A DNA stretch of 64,000 nt from Pseudarthrobacter sp. C4D7 (GTDB taxonomy: Bacteria; Actinomycetota; Actinomycetes; Actinomycetales; Micrococcaceae). How positions within the stretch are numbered: position 1 is the first letter of the stretch; each line of letters opens with the position of its first letter. The DNA is taken from contig NZ_JABFMW010000001.1 in NCBI RefSeq assembly GCF_013359725.1, positions 124,001 through 188,000 of the forward strand, written 5' to 3'. Shown here in pieces: positions 1 to 9,001 of this stretch. A program made the translations under genes and the position numbers. Below the pieces are notes generated by a model that had not been told where the DNA came from, searched no databases, and saw only the letters and a list, made by a program, of their open reading frames with translations.

Positions 1-120
1 GTGGGCACGAAGTCAATAACAGCATCCCCGGGGCAGGTATTCCTGCAGACTGGCGGTATTCCGCAAAATAATCAGTAGGCTTGCTTTCATGACACGTGCG
101 CCTTTCCCGGAACCCGCCCG
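1..120. other. Window edge, no supportable gene
   Basis: The first 120 bases hold no gene I can support. Frame 1 is open from the window edge to a TAG at 76-78 (25 codons). It could be the tail of an upstream gene, but nothing in it is recognisable. The remainder is the short region before the topoisomerase gene. Confidence 0.3.
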
Positions 121-1116
121 ATGAGGCTCCGGCGCAGCAACGCCTCCGGCCGCGGCTACCGCAGGGTGGCTGCCGGCAAGGGCTTCAGTTACCGGGACTT
201 GGACGGTTCCACCCTGCCACCGGGCCCCATCCGGGACCGGCTGGACAGCATTGGCATCCCGCCGGCCTGGACGGATGTCTGGATCGCCCCATTCGAGAAC
301 GGGCACATCCAGGCGACCGGCGTGGACGCGGTGGGCCGCCGCCAGTACATCTACCATCCGGAGTGGCGCGAGCGGAAGGACCGGGTGAAGTTTGACCGGT
401 CCCTCCAGTTGGCCGAATCGCTGCCCACGGCCCGACGGCGGGTCACCATGGACCTGCGCGGTGAGGGCTTCAGCCGCGACCGTGTCCTGGCGGCCGCATT
501 CCGGATGCTGGACAGCGGATCCCTGCGTGTGGGTTCGGAACGGTACACCAACGAGAACGGCAGCAGGGGCCTGGCCACCCTGCTGTGTGCCCACGTCCAA
601 GTGCGGAAGGACCGGATCCTGCTGCGCTTCCCTGCCAAGAGCGGAAAAGACTGGGAATCGGAAATCCGCGATGCCGACCTCGCCGCACTCCTGCGCCTGC
701 TGAAGCGGCGGGGCGGCAATGCCCGGCTGCTGGCCTACAAGGAGGGCAGGACCTGGCGTCCGGTCACCAGTGCCGACATCAACGCCTACGTCAAGGAACG
801 CACCGGCTCCGACTTCACGGCGAAGGACTTCAGGACCCTGCGCGGCACGGTAGCGGCAGCCCAGAGCCTGGCACGGACCGGAGTCCAGCGGACAGTGGCC
901 AAGCGGAAGCGGGCCATCAGCCGCGCCATGGTGGACGCCTCGGAGACGTTGGGAAATACCCCCTCCATTGCCCGCAAAAGCTACGTGGACCCCCGGGTGG
1001 TGGACCATTACCACGACGGCGAAACCATCGATCCGAAACGGCTGGACTCGGCGGAGTCTGAACTCCGGGCGCTCCTGTACCGCGAAGGCAAGGTAGTGGC
1101 CCTGGCCGCCAACTAG
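121..1116 (+). CDS. DNA topoisomerase IB (poxvirus/bacterial type)
   Basis: This type IB topoisomerase of 331 residues would relax supercoils by nicking one strand through a 3'-phosphotyrosine link. Several catalytic positions of the vaccinia family can be aligned: Arg136 in SLRVGSERY, Lys173 in FPAKSGK, Arg238 in KDFRT, and the nucleophile Tyr288 in RKSYVDP. The vaccinia histidine before the tyrosine is Asn279 here (LGNTP), which I recall as usual in bacterial members. The start is the ATG at 121; the upstream ATG at 89 is in another frame. Bacterial IB enzymes are patchily distributed and their role beside gyrase and topoisomerase IA is unclear. Its stop lies 75 bases before the ferredoxin reductase start and no terminator separates them, so co-transcription is possible. 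Confidence 0.9.
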   Translation: MRLRRSNASGRGYRRVAAGKGFSYRDLDGSTLPPGPIRDRLDSIGIPPAWTDVWIAPFENGHIQATGVDAVGRRQYIYHPEWRERKDRVKFDRSLQLAESLPTARRRVTMDLRGEGFSRDRVLAAAFRMLDSGSLRVGSERYTNENGSRGLATLLCAHVQVRKDRILLRFPAKSGKDWESEIRDADLAALLRLLKRRGGNARLLAYKEGRTWRPVTSADINAYVKERTGSDFTAKDFRTLRGTVAAAQSLARTGVQRTVAKRKRAISRAMVDASETLGNTPSIARKSYVDPRVVDHYHDGETIDPKRLDSAESELRALLYREGKVVALAAN

Positions 1117-1191
1117 AATGGGGGACTGTGCGCTGCACCATGCCGCGCACCCTCATGAAACATGAGCAGCACCAGTTCAGAAGGGTTCCCG

Positions 1192-2622
1192 GTGTCCAAT
1201 CACAGCGAAACCGCCGCCAACCGTCCCCTCCGCGTCGCCATTGTCGGCGCGGGACCGGCAGGAGTCTATGCTGCGGACATCCTCACCAAGTCCAGTGGTG
1301 TCAAGGACGGCGACTTCCAGGTCAGCATCGACCTTTTCGAGGCGTACCCGGCACCCTACGGGCTGATCAGGTACGGCGTGGCACCGGACCATCCCCGCAT
1401 CAAGGGCATCGTCAACGCCCTGCACAAGGTCCTGGACCGGGGTGACATCAGGTTCCTGGGCAACGTGACCTACGGCCGGGACCTCACGCTGCATGATTTC
1501 CGGGCTTTCTACGACGCCGTGATCTTCTCCACGGGTGCCATCAAGGACGCCGACCTGGACGTTCCGGGCATCCACCTGCGGGGCTCTTTCGGCGGTGCCG
1601 ACTTCGTGTCCTGGTATGACGGCCATCCGGACGTGCCGCGGGAGTGGCCGCTGGAGGCCAAGGAAATCGCGGTGATCGGCAACGGCAATGTGGCCCTGGA
1701 CGTGGCCCGCATGCTGGTCAAGCACCCCGAGGAACTGCTGACCACCGAGATCCCGGACAACGTCTACCAGGGCCTGAAAGCATCCCCCGTCACGGACGTC
1801 CACGTCTTCGGCCGCCGCGGCCCCGCCCAGGTCAAGTTCACCCCGCTGGAGCTGCGGGAACTGAGCCACATGAACGACGTCGACATCGTCCTCTACCCCG
1901 AGGATTTTGAGTTCGATGACGCCTCGGACGAGGCCATCCGCACCAACAACCAGGTCAAGACCATGGTGAACACCCTCACCAACTGGCTGGTGGAGGAACA
2001 CGCCGAGTCGGACAACCCTTCCTCCCGCAGGCTGCACCTGCACTTCCTGCACAGCCCCGTCGAAGTGCTCGACGACGGCACGGGCACGGTGGGCGGCATC
2101 AAGTTCGAGCGCATGCAGCTGGACGGGACCGGCAACGCCAAGGGCACGGGGGAGTACGTGGAGTACCCGGTCCAGGCTGTCTACCGTGCCATCGGCTACC
2201 ACGGCTCAGCGCTGGATGAACTGGAGTACGACGCCAAGCGCGGCGTCATCCCGAATGAGGGCGGCCGTGTCCTGGACGCCGACGGCAGCCCGGTTCCGGG
2301 CATCTACACCACGGGCTGGATCAAGCGCGGCCCCGTGGGGTTGATCGGCCACACCAAGGGCGATGCGCTGGAAACCATCGGCTTCCTGCTGGAGGACCGG
2401 CTGAACCTCCCGCCGGCCACGAACCCGGATCCGCAGGCCATCATCGACCTGCTGGAAGAGCGCGGCATTGAATACACCACCTGGGAAGGCTGGAACAAGC
2501 TCGACGCCCACGAGGCGGGCCTCGGTGCCGCCTGGACCGGGCCCGAGGGACTGGACCACATGGTCCGCGAACGCATCAAGGTGGTGCCGCGCGAGGAGAT
2601 GATCCGCATCTCCCGCGGCTGA
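1192..2622 (+). CDS. Ferredoxin/flavodoxin-NADP+ reductase, adrenodoxin-reductase type
   Basis: This FAD enzyme of about 476 residues transfers electrons between NADPH and ferredoxin. It is of the FprA/adrenodoxin-reductase type, not the plant type. The N-terminal FAD Rossmann motif GAGPAG is at residues 19-24, followed by YPAPYGLIRYGVAPDHP. A second dinucleotide motif, VIGNGNVALDVARML, and GRRGPAQVKFTPLELREL are typical of the family. The C-terminal GWIKRGPVGLIGHTK matches the conserved family end. I chose the GTG at 1192 because AGAAGGG lies 7 bases before it. An in-frame ATG at 1162 would add 10 residues but has no ribosome site. In actinobacteria such reductases feed ferredoxins serving P450s and biosynthetic reductases; no partner ferredoxin is adjacent. 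Confidence 0.93.
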   Translation: MSNHSETAANRPLRVAIVGAGPAGVYAADILTKSSGVKDGDFQVSIDLFEAYPAPYGLIRYGVAPDHPRIKGIVNALHKVLDRGDIRFLGNVTYGRDLTLHDFRAFYDAVIFSTGAIKDADLDVPGIHLRGSFGGADFVSWYDGHPDVPREWPLEAKEIAVIGNGNVALDVARMLVKHPEELLTTEIPDNVYQGLKASPVTDVHVFGRRGPAQVKFTPLELRELSHMNDVDIVLYPEDFEFDDASDEAIRTNNQVKTMVNTLTNWLVEEHAESDNPSSRRLHLHFLHSPVEVLDDGTGTVGGIKFERMQLDGTGNAKGTGEYVEYPVQAVYRAIGYHGSALDELEYDAKRGVIPNEGGRVLDADGSPVPGIYTTGWIKRGPVGLIGHTKGDALETIGFLLEDRLNLPPATNPDPQAIIDLLEERGIEYTTWEGWNKLDAHEAGLGAAWTGPEGLDHMVRERIKVVPREEMIRISRG

Positions 2623-2626
2623 CACG

Positions 2627-2661
2627 GGTGGCCCGGTCCGGCTATGCTGGCTGGGCCACCC
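2627..2661. terminator. Possible weak terminator hairpin
   Basis: A perfect 9-bp inverted repeat (GGGTGGCCC at 2627-2635 and GGGCCACCC at 2653-2661) closes a 17-base loop, directly after the reductase stop. There is no U-tract and the loop is long, so it may attenuate rather than terminate. Confidence 0.4.
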
Positions 2662-2703
2662 CCATCCCAGGACAGCCGGTCCACACCCCGGAACGGGAGT
2701 TCG

Positions 2704-4065
2704 ATGACGAACCTGCTCCACCCTGAACCACGCCAGCGTGCCGCGCTGGCCGGCCACGAGCGCCTGGGCTCGGACCCCGGCAACCTCACCCCCGAGATCC
2801 CCGGGCTGCGCAACCTCATCAAGGAGTCCTGGCAGAGGTCTGCCAGTTTCAAGGCCAACCCCGACAACGCGGCGGCGCCGCTGGCCCTGGACTGGGAAGA
2901 GTTGGAGGACTACCGCCGGCAGCATCCCCTGGCGGCAATCATGCCGGTCATCAACAAGCTCCTGGTCCAGCCCAGCCATGACAGCGGGCTGCTGGTTGCG
3001 GTGGGCGATGAAGTGGGCAGGCTGCTGTGGGTGGATGGGGACCCCACCCTCCAGCGCCGCGCCGAAGGCATGATGTTCGTTCCGGGTGCCGACTGGTCCG
3101 AGGCCAGCGTCGGCACCAGCGCCCCGGGCACCGCCCTCGCCCTCGGCCGGGGCATCCAGATCGCCGGCGCCGAGCACTACCAGCGGACCGTCCATCCCTG
3201 GAGTTGCACCGCCGTCCCCTTCCACGACCCCGACTCCGGCGCCGTGCTCGGCGTGGTGGACATTACCGGAACGGCCACCGCGGTGGCGCCGCACACTCTC
3301 TCGCTCGTGGAGGCCACTGTTGCTGCCGCACAGGCGCAGCTGCGGGTTGAGCGCCTTCAGCTCGCGGCGGAGCTCGCCAGGAAACCTGCACGACGGCGGT
3401 CCCCGTCAGCCGCAGCCAGGCAGGGGCAGGGCGGCACTGAAGGCGGCCGTGTCCAGGAAGGCAGCCTTTACCGGAACAGCCTGCAGTTGCTGGGGCGCGA
3501 CCAGGCGCTGCTCAGCCTGGGCGGCAGGACGGTTTCCCTGTCCGCGCGGCACAGCGAGATCCTGGCCCTCCTGAGCGCACATCCGGACGGACTCAGTGCC
3601 GAGGAACTCTGTTCCCTGCTATACCCGGGGGATGGCTCCACCATCACGCTCCGGGCTGAGATGGTGCGGCTGCGCAAGGTCATCCAGCAGCTGAGCCCGG
3701 ATGCTGTCCCGGGCTCCCGCCCCTACCGGCTCCCGGTGGACCTGGTGCCGGACACCGGCCAGGTGCTCAGCTGCCTGCAGCGCGGTGCGCACCGGATCGC
3801 CCTGGAAATCTACCGCGGCGGCGTGCTCCCGCGCTCGGAGGCACCCGGCATCCTTGACCTTCGGAACCGGGTTTCGTCCCTGCTCAGGGAGGCGGTCCTC
3901 ACGGACGGCAGCGCCGAGTCCTTGCTCAAGTACGCTGCGCTCCCGGAGGCAAGGGACGACGTCGTTATCCGCCGCGCCGCGCTCCGCCTCCTGCCGCCGC
4001 GCTCACCCAAGCGGGCCGCCGTCGTCGCCGACCTGGAACGGCTGGAAGCCGAGCTCCGCGCCTGA
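2704..4065 (+). CDS. GAF-domain (AcoR-like) transcriptional regulator without AAA+ domain
   Basis: This is the probable activator of the adjacent aldehyde and alcohol dehydrogenase genes. The first ~230 residues match the sensory half of AcoR-type activators: ESWQRS near the start, then FVPGADWSEASVGTSAPGTAL, EHYQRTVHPWSCTAVPFHDP and GVVDITG. The sigma-54-interacting AAA+ domain of classical AcoR proteins is absent; I see no GESGTGKE or GAFTGA motif. Instead the C-terminal ~190 residues contain a winged-helix-like block (SLSARHSEILALLSAHPDGL ... LRAEMVRLRKVI) and then a helical stretch resembling a short BTAD region. The start at ATG 2704 has GGAACGGGAG upstream; a longer reading from 2644 lacks a ribosome site. 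The gene sits 136 bases before and in line with the dehydrogenase operon. Confidence 0.8.
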   Translation: MTNLLHPEPRQRAALAGHERLGSDPGNLTPEIPGLRNLIKESWQRSASFKANPDNAAAPLALDWEELEDYRRQHPLAAIMPVINKLLVQPSHDSGLLVAVGDEVGRLLWVDGDPTLQRRAEGMMFVPGADWSEASVGTSAPGTALALGRGIQIAGAEHYQRTVHPWSCTAVPFHDPDSGAVLGVVDITGTATAVAPHTLSLVEATVAAAQAQLRVERLQLAAELARKPARRRSPSAAARQGQGGTEGGRVQEGSLYRNSLQLLGRDQALLSLGGRTVSLSARHSEILALLSAHPDGLSAEELCSLLYPGDGSTITLRAEMVRLRKVIQQLSPDAVPGSRPYRLPVDLVPDTGQVLSCLQRGAHRIALEIYRGGVLPRSEAPGILDLRNRVSSLLREAVLTDGSAESLLKYAALPEARDDVVIRRAALRLLPPRSPKRAAVVADLERLEAELRA

Positions 4066-4201
4066 AACCCGGCGCAGCCGGCACCTGTTGTGACCTGCGT
4101 CGCATCGGTGCAACCTTGCTGCAACCTCCCTGCTCCTACGCTGGCTTCATCGGCGAGCGCCCTTACGGGCCAGCCTTCTGCACAGCAAAGGAGCTAAGCA
4201 C
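4066..4201 (+). promoter_or_regulatory. Probable promoter/operator region of the alcohol-aldehyde oxidation operon
   Basis: This 136-base gap precedes the aldehyde dehydrogenase. The heptamer TGCAACC occurs twice (4109-4115 and 4120-4126), with TGCAACCTTGCTGCA also forming a loose inverted arrangement. This could be a site for the GAF regulator. TTGCTG (4116-4121) and TACGCT (4137-4142) could be -35/-10 elements, but their 15-base spacing is short. AAAGGAG before 4202 is the ribosome site. No convincing sigma-54 GG/GC promoter was seen. Confidence 0.4.
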
Positions 4202-5725
4202 ATGACCGTTTACGCACAGCCGGGAACCGACGGTTCGAAGGTCACCTTCAAGGACCGCTACGAGAACTGGATTGGCGGCGAATGGGTGGCCCCGGTGAAG
4301 GGCCAGTACTTCGAGAACGTCACGCCGGTGACGGGCAAGGCGTTCTGCCAGGTGGCCCGCGGTACGGCGGAGGACATCGAGCTCGCCCTGGACGCGGCGC
4401 ACAAGGCCGCACCCTCCTGGGGAAAGACCTCCGTGGCGGAGCGCGCCGCCATCCTGAACAAGATCGCGGACCGCATCGACGAGAACCTCGAGATGCTCGC
4501 CGTGGCCGAAACCTGGGACAACGGCAAGCCCATCCGCGAAACCCTCAACGCCGACCTGCCGCTGGCCTCGGACCACTTCCGCTACTTCGCCTCCGCAGTC
4601 CGCGCCCAGGAAGGCAGCCTGTCCCAGCTCGATGACAACACCACCGCCTACCACTTCCACGAACCGCTCGGCGTGGTGGGCCAGATCATCCCCTGGAACT
4701 TCCCCATCCTGATGGCTGTCTGGAAGCTTGCTCCCGCGCTCGCCGCCGGCAATACCGTGGTGCTCAAGCCCGCGGAGCAGACGCCGTCATCAATCCTGGT
4801 GCTGATGGAGCTCATCGGGGACCTGCTCCCCGCCGGCGTCCTGAATGTGGTCAATGGCTTCGGCGTGGAGGCCGGCAAGCCGCTGGCGTCCAGTTCCCGA
4901 ATCCGGAAGATCGCGTTCACCGGTGAAACCACCACCGGCCGGCTGATCAGCCAGTACGCCAGCCAGAACCTCATTCCCGTCACCCTGGAACTGGGCGGAA
5001 AGAGCCCCAACATCTTCTTCAATGATGTTGCCCAGGAGAACGACGCCTTCTACGACAAGGCCCAGGAGGGCTTCGCCCTCTTCGCCTTCAACCAGGGCGA
5101 AGTGTGCACCTGCCCCTCGCGGGCACTGGTGCAGGAAGACATCTACGAGTCCTTCATGGCGGACGCCGTGGCCCGGGTGGAGAAGATGATCCAGGGCAAC
5201 CCGCTGGACACCGAAACGCAGGTTGGCGCGCAGGCCTCCAACGACCAGCTTGAGAAGATCCTGTCCTACATCGACATCGGAAAGCAGGAGGGCGCCAAGA
5301 TACTCACCGGCGGCGCCCGCGCAGAACTTCCCGGCGACCTCGCCGGCGGCTTCTACGTCCAGCCCACCGTGTTCGAGGGCCACAACCGGATGCGGATCTT
5401 CCAGGAGGAGATCTTCGGCCCCGTGGTGGCGGTGACGAAGTTCAGCGACTACAACGACGCCATGGGCATCGCCAACGACACCCTGTACGGCCTGGGTGCC
5501 GGCGTCTGGTCACGCAACGGCAATGTGGCCTACCGCGCCGGCCGTGAGATCCAGGCCGGCCGCGTCTGGGTCAACAACTACCACGCCTACCCGGCAGGTG
5601 CTGCCTTTGGCGGCTACAAGTCCTCGGGCATCGGGCGCGAGAACCACGCCATGATGCTGGACCACTACCAGCAGACCAAGAACCTGCTGGTCAGCTACGA
5701 CGAGAACAAGCTGGGCTTCTTCTAG
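4202..5725 (+). CDS. NAD-dependent aldehyde dehydrogenase (acetaldehyde dehydrogenase, ExaC/AldA-like)
   Basis: This aldehyde dehydrogenase of 507 residues oxidises aldehydes to acids, probably acetaldehyde to acetate given its neighbours. The NAD-binding IPWNFP motif is at 163-168, the general-base glutamate is in LELGGKSPN (Glu263), and the nucleophile is in NQGEVCTC (Cys302). Cys302 is followed at +2 by another cysteine, as in ExaC/AcoD-type enzymes. Length and the C-terminal GFF ending are normal for the group. It follows the GAF regulator and is 39 bases ahead of the alcohol dehydrogenase, so both probably lie on one transcript. The pair would take ethanol to acetate in two NAD-linked steps. 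Confidence 0.93.
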   Translation: MTVYAQPGTDGSKVTFKDRYENWIGGEWVAPVKGQYFENVTPVTGKAFCQVARGTAEDIELALDAAHKAAPSWGKTSVAERAAILNKIADRIDENLEMLAVAETWDNGKPIRETLNADLPLASDHFRYFASAVRAQEGSLSQLDDNTTAYHFHEPLGVVGQIIPWNFPILMAVWKLAPALAAGNTVVLKPAEQTPSSILVLMELIGDLLPAGVLNVVNGFGVEAGKPLASSSRIRKIAFTGETTTGRLISQYASQNLIPVTLELGGKSPNIFFNDVAQENDAFYDKAQEGFALFAFNQGEVCTCPSRALVQEDIYESFMADAVARVEKMIQGNPLDTETQVGAQASNDQLEKILSYIDIGKQEGAKILTGGARAELPGDLAGGFYVQPTVFEGHNRMRIFQEEIFGPVVAVTKFSDYNDAMGIANDTLYGLGAGVWSRNGNVAYRAGREIQAGRVWVNNYHAYPAGAAFGGYKSSGIGRENHAMMLDHYQQTKNLLVSYDENKLGFF

Positions 5726-5764
5726 GCCAGCCCGCACCACTACAACGACGCAAGGATTTCGCCA

Positions 5765-6787
5765 ATGACGACGACAATGCAAGCAGCAGTAGTAACCGAA
5801 TTCGGCGCCGACCTCACGGTCAAGGACATCGCCATTCCCCAGCCTGGCCCCGGACAGGCGCTGGTGAAGGTCCTGACCACCGGGGTCTGCCACACCGACC
5901 TCCACGCCGCGGAGGGCGACTGGCCGGTCAAGCCGTCACCGCCGTTCGTTCCCGGCCATGAGGGCGTGGGCGAAGTGGTTGCCCTCGGCGACGGGGTGTC
6001 CGATCTCGCGGTCGGTGACCTGGTCGGCAACGCCTGGCTGTGGTCGGCCTGCGGTGACTGCCAGTACTGCCGGACCGGATGGGAAACCCTTTGCGAAGCG
6101 CAGCAGAACGGCGGCTACAGCGTGGACGGGTCCTTCGGCGAATACATGCTGGTGGACTCCCGGTTTGCGGCCCGCATACCGGCGGGATCCGACCCCGTCG
6201 AGGTGGCGCCGGTGCTGTGCGCCGGCGTCACCGTCTACAAGGGCCTGAAAGTGACCGAGGCCCGGCCGGGGCAGTGGGTCACCATATCGGGCATTGGTGG
6301 CCTGGGGCATATTGCCGTGCAGTATGCCGTGGCCATGGGGCTGCGTGTCGCCGCCGTGGACATCGCCGACGACAAGCTGGCCCTGGCCAAGGCCCACGGC
6401 GCCGAGCTCACGGTCAACGCGCTGCACGAGGATCCGGTCGAAGTGATCCAGCGGGAAACAGGAGGGTGCCATGGAGTGCTGGTTACGGCGGTGCACCCGT
6501 CGGCGTTCGGACAGGCCATCGGCATGGCCCGGCGCGGCGGAACCATCGTGTTCAACGGCCTGCCGCCGGGGGACTTTCCTGCGCCGATCTTCGAGATTGT
6601 GCTCAAGGGCCTGACCGTCCGCGGTTCCATCGTGGGCACGCGGCAGGATCTTGAGGAGGCCCTGGACTTCTATGCCCGGGGCAAGATCCACCCCACGGTG
6701 TCCGTGCGGGAGCTGTCCGAGGTCAACGCGGTGTTCGATGAGATGAAGCACGCCAAGATCGACGGCCGCGTGGTGCTGAGGTTCTGA
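5765..6787 (+). CDS. adhP: Zinc-dependent alcohol dehydrogenase (AdhP-type)
   Basis: This medium-chain alcohol dehydrogenase of 340 residues probably oxidises ethanol and other short primary alcohols. The catalytic zinc ligands are visible at Cys42 in GVCHTDLH, His65-Glu66 in GHEGVGEV, and Cys152 in LCAGVTVY. The four structural-zinc cysteines are Cys96, Cys99, Cys102 and Cys110. The NAD-binding motif GIGGLGH is near residues 176-182. Length and motifs fit the propanol-preferring AdhP group. It follows the aldehyde dehydrogenase. Its TGA shares one base with the ATG of the DUF779 gene, indicating translational coupling. Confidence 0.93.
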   Translation: MTTTMQAAVVTEFGADLTVKDIAIPQPGPGQALVKVLTTGVCHTDLHAAEGDWPVKPSPPFVPGHEGVGEVVALGDGVSDLAVGDLVGNAWLWSACGDCQYCRTGWETLCEAQQNGGYSVDGSFGEYMLVDSRFAARIPAGSDPVEVAPVLCAGVTVYKGLKVTEARPGQWVTISGIGGLGHIAVQYAVAMGLRVAAVDIADDKLALAKAHGAELTVNALHEDPVEVIQRETGGCHGVLVTAVHPSAFGQAIGMARRGGTIVFNGLPPGDFPAPIFEIVLKGLTVRGSIVGTRQDLEEALDFYARGKIHPTVSVRELSEVNAVFDEMKHAKIDGRVVLRF

Positions 6788-7194
6788 TGCCCGCTGAAGC
6801 GTTGGCCGCTGCCGTGACGCTGCCCGGGGAAGACTTTTCCCGGGTGGCGCTCACGCCGGCTGCCGTGGACCTGCTGCGGACGCTGTGGGAACAACATGGG
6901 CCCCTCATGTTCCACCAGTCCGGCGGCTGCTGCGACGGGTCCTCGCCCATGTGCTACCCGGCCGGGGACTTCATCACCGGGGACGCTGACGTGCTGCTTG
7001 GGCTTTTCGACCTGGCCGAGGGGCTGCAGCCCATGCCGCTGGAATTCTGGATGTCCCGGGAGCAGTTCAACTACTGGAGCCACACCCACCTGACCATCGA
7101 CGTGGTGCCTGGCCGGGGGAGCGGCTTCTCCGTTGAGGCGCCTGAGGGTAAGCGCTTCCTGATCAGGTCAACACTGATGGATTGGCCATCCTAG
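6787..7194 (+). CDS. DUF779 domain protein
   Basis: This DUF779 family protein has 135 residues and no established biochemical role that I can state. The family signature is present: HGPLMFHQSGGCCDGSSPMC near residues 37-56, then VLLG and FWMSREQF, and a C-terminal GKRFLIRS. The clustered cysteines and histidine (HQSGGCCDG...C) suggest metal or thiol chemistry. Its ATG overlaps the alcohol dehydrogenase stop by one base. DUF779 genes commonly accompany ExaC-type aldehyde dehydrogenases and alcohol dehydrogenases, so a helper role for these enzymes is likely. That role is inferred only from neighbourhood. Confidence 0.85.
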   Translation: MPAEALAAAVTLPGEDFSRVALTPAAVDLLRTLWEQHGPLMFHQSGGCCDGSSPMCYPAGDFITGDADVLLGLFDLAEGLQPMPLEFWMSREQFNYWSHTHLTIDVVPGRGSGFSVEAPEGKRFLIRSTLMDWPS

Positions 7195-7217
7195 GAAGTT
7201 CGATCAAAACCCGCTCG

Positions 7218-7239
7218 GGGCTCTCCATTCGGAGGGCCC
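7218..7239 (+). terminator. Probable terminator after the DUF779 gene
   Basis: GGGCTCTCC-ATTC-GGAGGGCCC forms a 9-bp stem (one G-U pair) with a 4-base loop, 23 bases after the DUF779 stop. It lacks a U-tract. It plausibly ends the oxidation operon before the permease promoter. Confidence 0.5.
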
Positions 7240-7368
7240 TGAGCACTTTGGTGGAACAATGTTCGGCCGTGAGGACGTCTCACTATTCGGGACGATTGGG
7301 ACCGTCCAGTGGATGGACACTATCGTTGATAGGTCTGTTTCCCTCACAAACCAGGATTGTGACCCCCA

Positions 7369-8931
7369 ATGAACCTTCTGCGGACAAAATCCATTGAGCA
7401 GTCGATTGCCGACGCTGATGAGCCCGGACGCAAGCTAAAGCGTTCCCTCAGCACCTGGGACCTCATGATCATGGGCGTCGCCGTTGCTGTCGGCGCCGGT
7501 ATCTTCTCGGTCGGTGCCAAGGCCGCCGCCAACTTTGCAGGTCCTGCGGTGACGCTCTCCTTCGCCATCGCCGCCGTCACCTGCGCGCTGGCCATCATGT
7601 GCTACGCGGAGTTCGCCACTGCCATCCCCGTGGCCGGATCTGCCTACGTTTTCACATACGCCACCATGGGTGAGCTCCTCGCCTGGATCATCGGCTGGAA
7701 CCTGATCCTCGAACTCTTTACGGCCGCTGCCGTGATCGCCAAGTACTGGGGCATCTACCTCAGCAAGGTCTTTGCCCTCACGGGCCTGGACGTTCCGCCG
7801 GCCATCTCGCTGGGCGGCGTGGACCTCTACTGGGGCGCGTTCCTGATCGTGGCCATCTTTACGGTGCTGCTGGTGCTGGGCACCAAACTCTCCGCCCGGG
7901 TGGGCAACATCTTCACCCTGATCAAGATCGCCGTGGTGCTGTTCGTGATCGTGGTGGGCTTCACCTACGTGAAGATCGAGAACTACAGCCCGTTCGTTCC
8001 GGCAGCCGAGCCCACGGCCGGCACCGGCACCGCGGACGTCCTGAAGCAGTCCTTCTTTGGCTTCCTGACCGGTGCCGTCCCCGCCCAGTACGGCACCGCA
8101 GGCATCTTTGCCGGTGCCGCCCTGGTGTTCTTCGCCTTCATCGGCTTCGACGTGGTGGCCACCTCCGCTGAAGAGGTCAAGAACCCGCAGAAGACCCTGC
8201 CCCGTGGCATCTTCGGCGGCCTGGCGCTGGTGACCTTGCTCTACATCCTGGTGTCCCTGGCCCTGACCGGCATGGTGTCCTACACCCAGCTGGCCGAGGC
8301 CAAGAGCCCCACCCTCACCACCGCCTTCGAGGCCGTGGGGGACACCACCGCCGCCAAGGTCATCGCTTTCGGTTCGCTGGTGGGCCTGACCACCGTGATC
8401 ATGGTGCTCCTCATGGGCCTGTCCCGCGTGGTGCTGGCCATGAGCCGGGACGGACTGCTGCCGCGGTCGCTGTCCAAGACGAGCGACAAGCGTTCGACGC
8501 CCGCCCGCCTGCAGATCATCTGCGGTGCCGCGGTGGCACTGGTGGCCGGCCTCACCAATGTGGACCTGCTCGAGGAAATGATCAACATCGGTACGCTGTC
8601 CGCATTCGTGGTGGTCAGCCTGGGCATCCTGGTGCTCCGCAGGAAGCGCCCGGACCTGAAGCCTGCGTTCCGCGTCCCGTTCGGCAAGGTAGTCCCCGTG
8701 GTGTCCGCGGTGCTGTGCCTGTACCTGATGACCAACCTCGCCGTGGAGACCTGGATCTTCTTCGCGTTCTGGCTGGTGCTGGGCCTGGCCATCTACTTCG
8801 CTTACGGCCAGCGGCACTCGCGGCTCAATGAGCGGTTCGCCGATGCGAACGCATCTGTCAACGGGGCACCCACCGCCGCTTCCCGTGAAGCTGCGGAGCC
8901 CGATGACGAGGACGAGTTGAGCCGGACCTGA
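7369..8931 (+). CDS. APC-family amino acid permease
   Basis: This membrane transporter of 520 residues belongs to the amino acid-polyamine-organocation superfamily (cationic amino acid transporter/YfnA-like). The N-terminal motif IMGVAVAVGAGIFSVGAKAA is the conserved first helix. About twelve hydrophobic segments follow, with GFDVVATSAEEVKNPQKTLP in the conserved middle loop. The tail after residue ~480 is hydrophilic and acidic. The gene stands alone, with an apparent promoter region upstream and a strong hairpin 25 bases after the stop. Substrate cannot be read from sequence; basic or branched amino acids are typical of close relatives. Confidence 0.88.
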   Translation: MNLLRTKSIEQSIADADEPGRKLKRSLSTWDLMIMGVAVAVGAGIFSVGAKAAANFAGPAVTLSFAIAAVTCALAIMCYAEFATAIPVAGSAYVFTYATMGELLAWIIGWNLILELFTAAAVIAKYWGIYLSKVFALTGLDVPPAISLGGVDLYWGAFLIVAIFTVLLVLGTKLSARVGNIFTLIKIAVVLFVIVVGFTYVKIENYSPFVPAAEPTAGTGTADVLKQSFFGFLTGAVPAQYGTAGIFAGAALVFFAFIGFDVVATSAEEVKNPQKTLPRGIFGGLALVTLLYILVSLALTGMVSYTQLAEAKSPTLTTAFEAVGDTTAAKVIAFGSLVGLTTVIMVLLMGLSRVVLAMSRDGLLPRSLSKTSDKRSTPARLQIICGAAVALVAGLTNVDLLEEMINIGTLSAFVVVSLGILVLRRKRPDLKPAFRVPFGKVVPVVSAVLCLYLMTNLAVETWIFFAFWLVLGLAIYFAYGQRHSRLNERFADANASVNGAPTAASREAAEPDDEDELSRT

Positions 8932-8955
8932 CGGTCCGCCGCACGAGTTAGTGAC

Positions 8956-8985
8956 CTGCCCGCCCGGCCTGCGCCGGGCGGGCAG
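8956..8985. terminator. Intrinsic terminator hairpin
   Basis: A perfect 13-bp stem, CTGCCCGCCCGGC (8956-8968) with GCCGGGCGGGCAG (8973-8985), closes a 4-base loop. It lies between the permease and the convergent DUF2461 gene and could serve both strands. U-tracts are lacking, as is usual in high-GC actinobacteria. Confidence 0.75.
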
Positions 8986-9001
8986 CCGCATTTCCGGGCG
9001 G

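Noticed and set aside
4066..4201. Sigma-54 promoter before the aldehyde dehydrogenase
   Set aside because: AcoR-like regulators suggested it, but no TGGCAC-N5-TTGC type element is present and the regulator has no AAA+ domain.
7254..7264. LexA-like site GAACAATGTTC before the permease
   Set aside because: It is a perfect short palindrome, but the half-sites are 3 bases apart and not the 4 needed for an actinobacterial SOS box, and the permease is not a repair gene.
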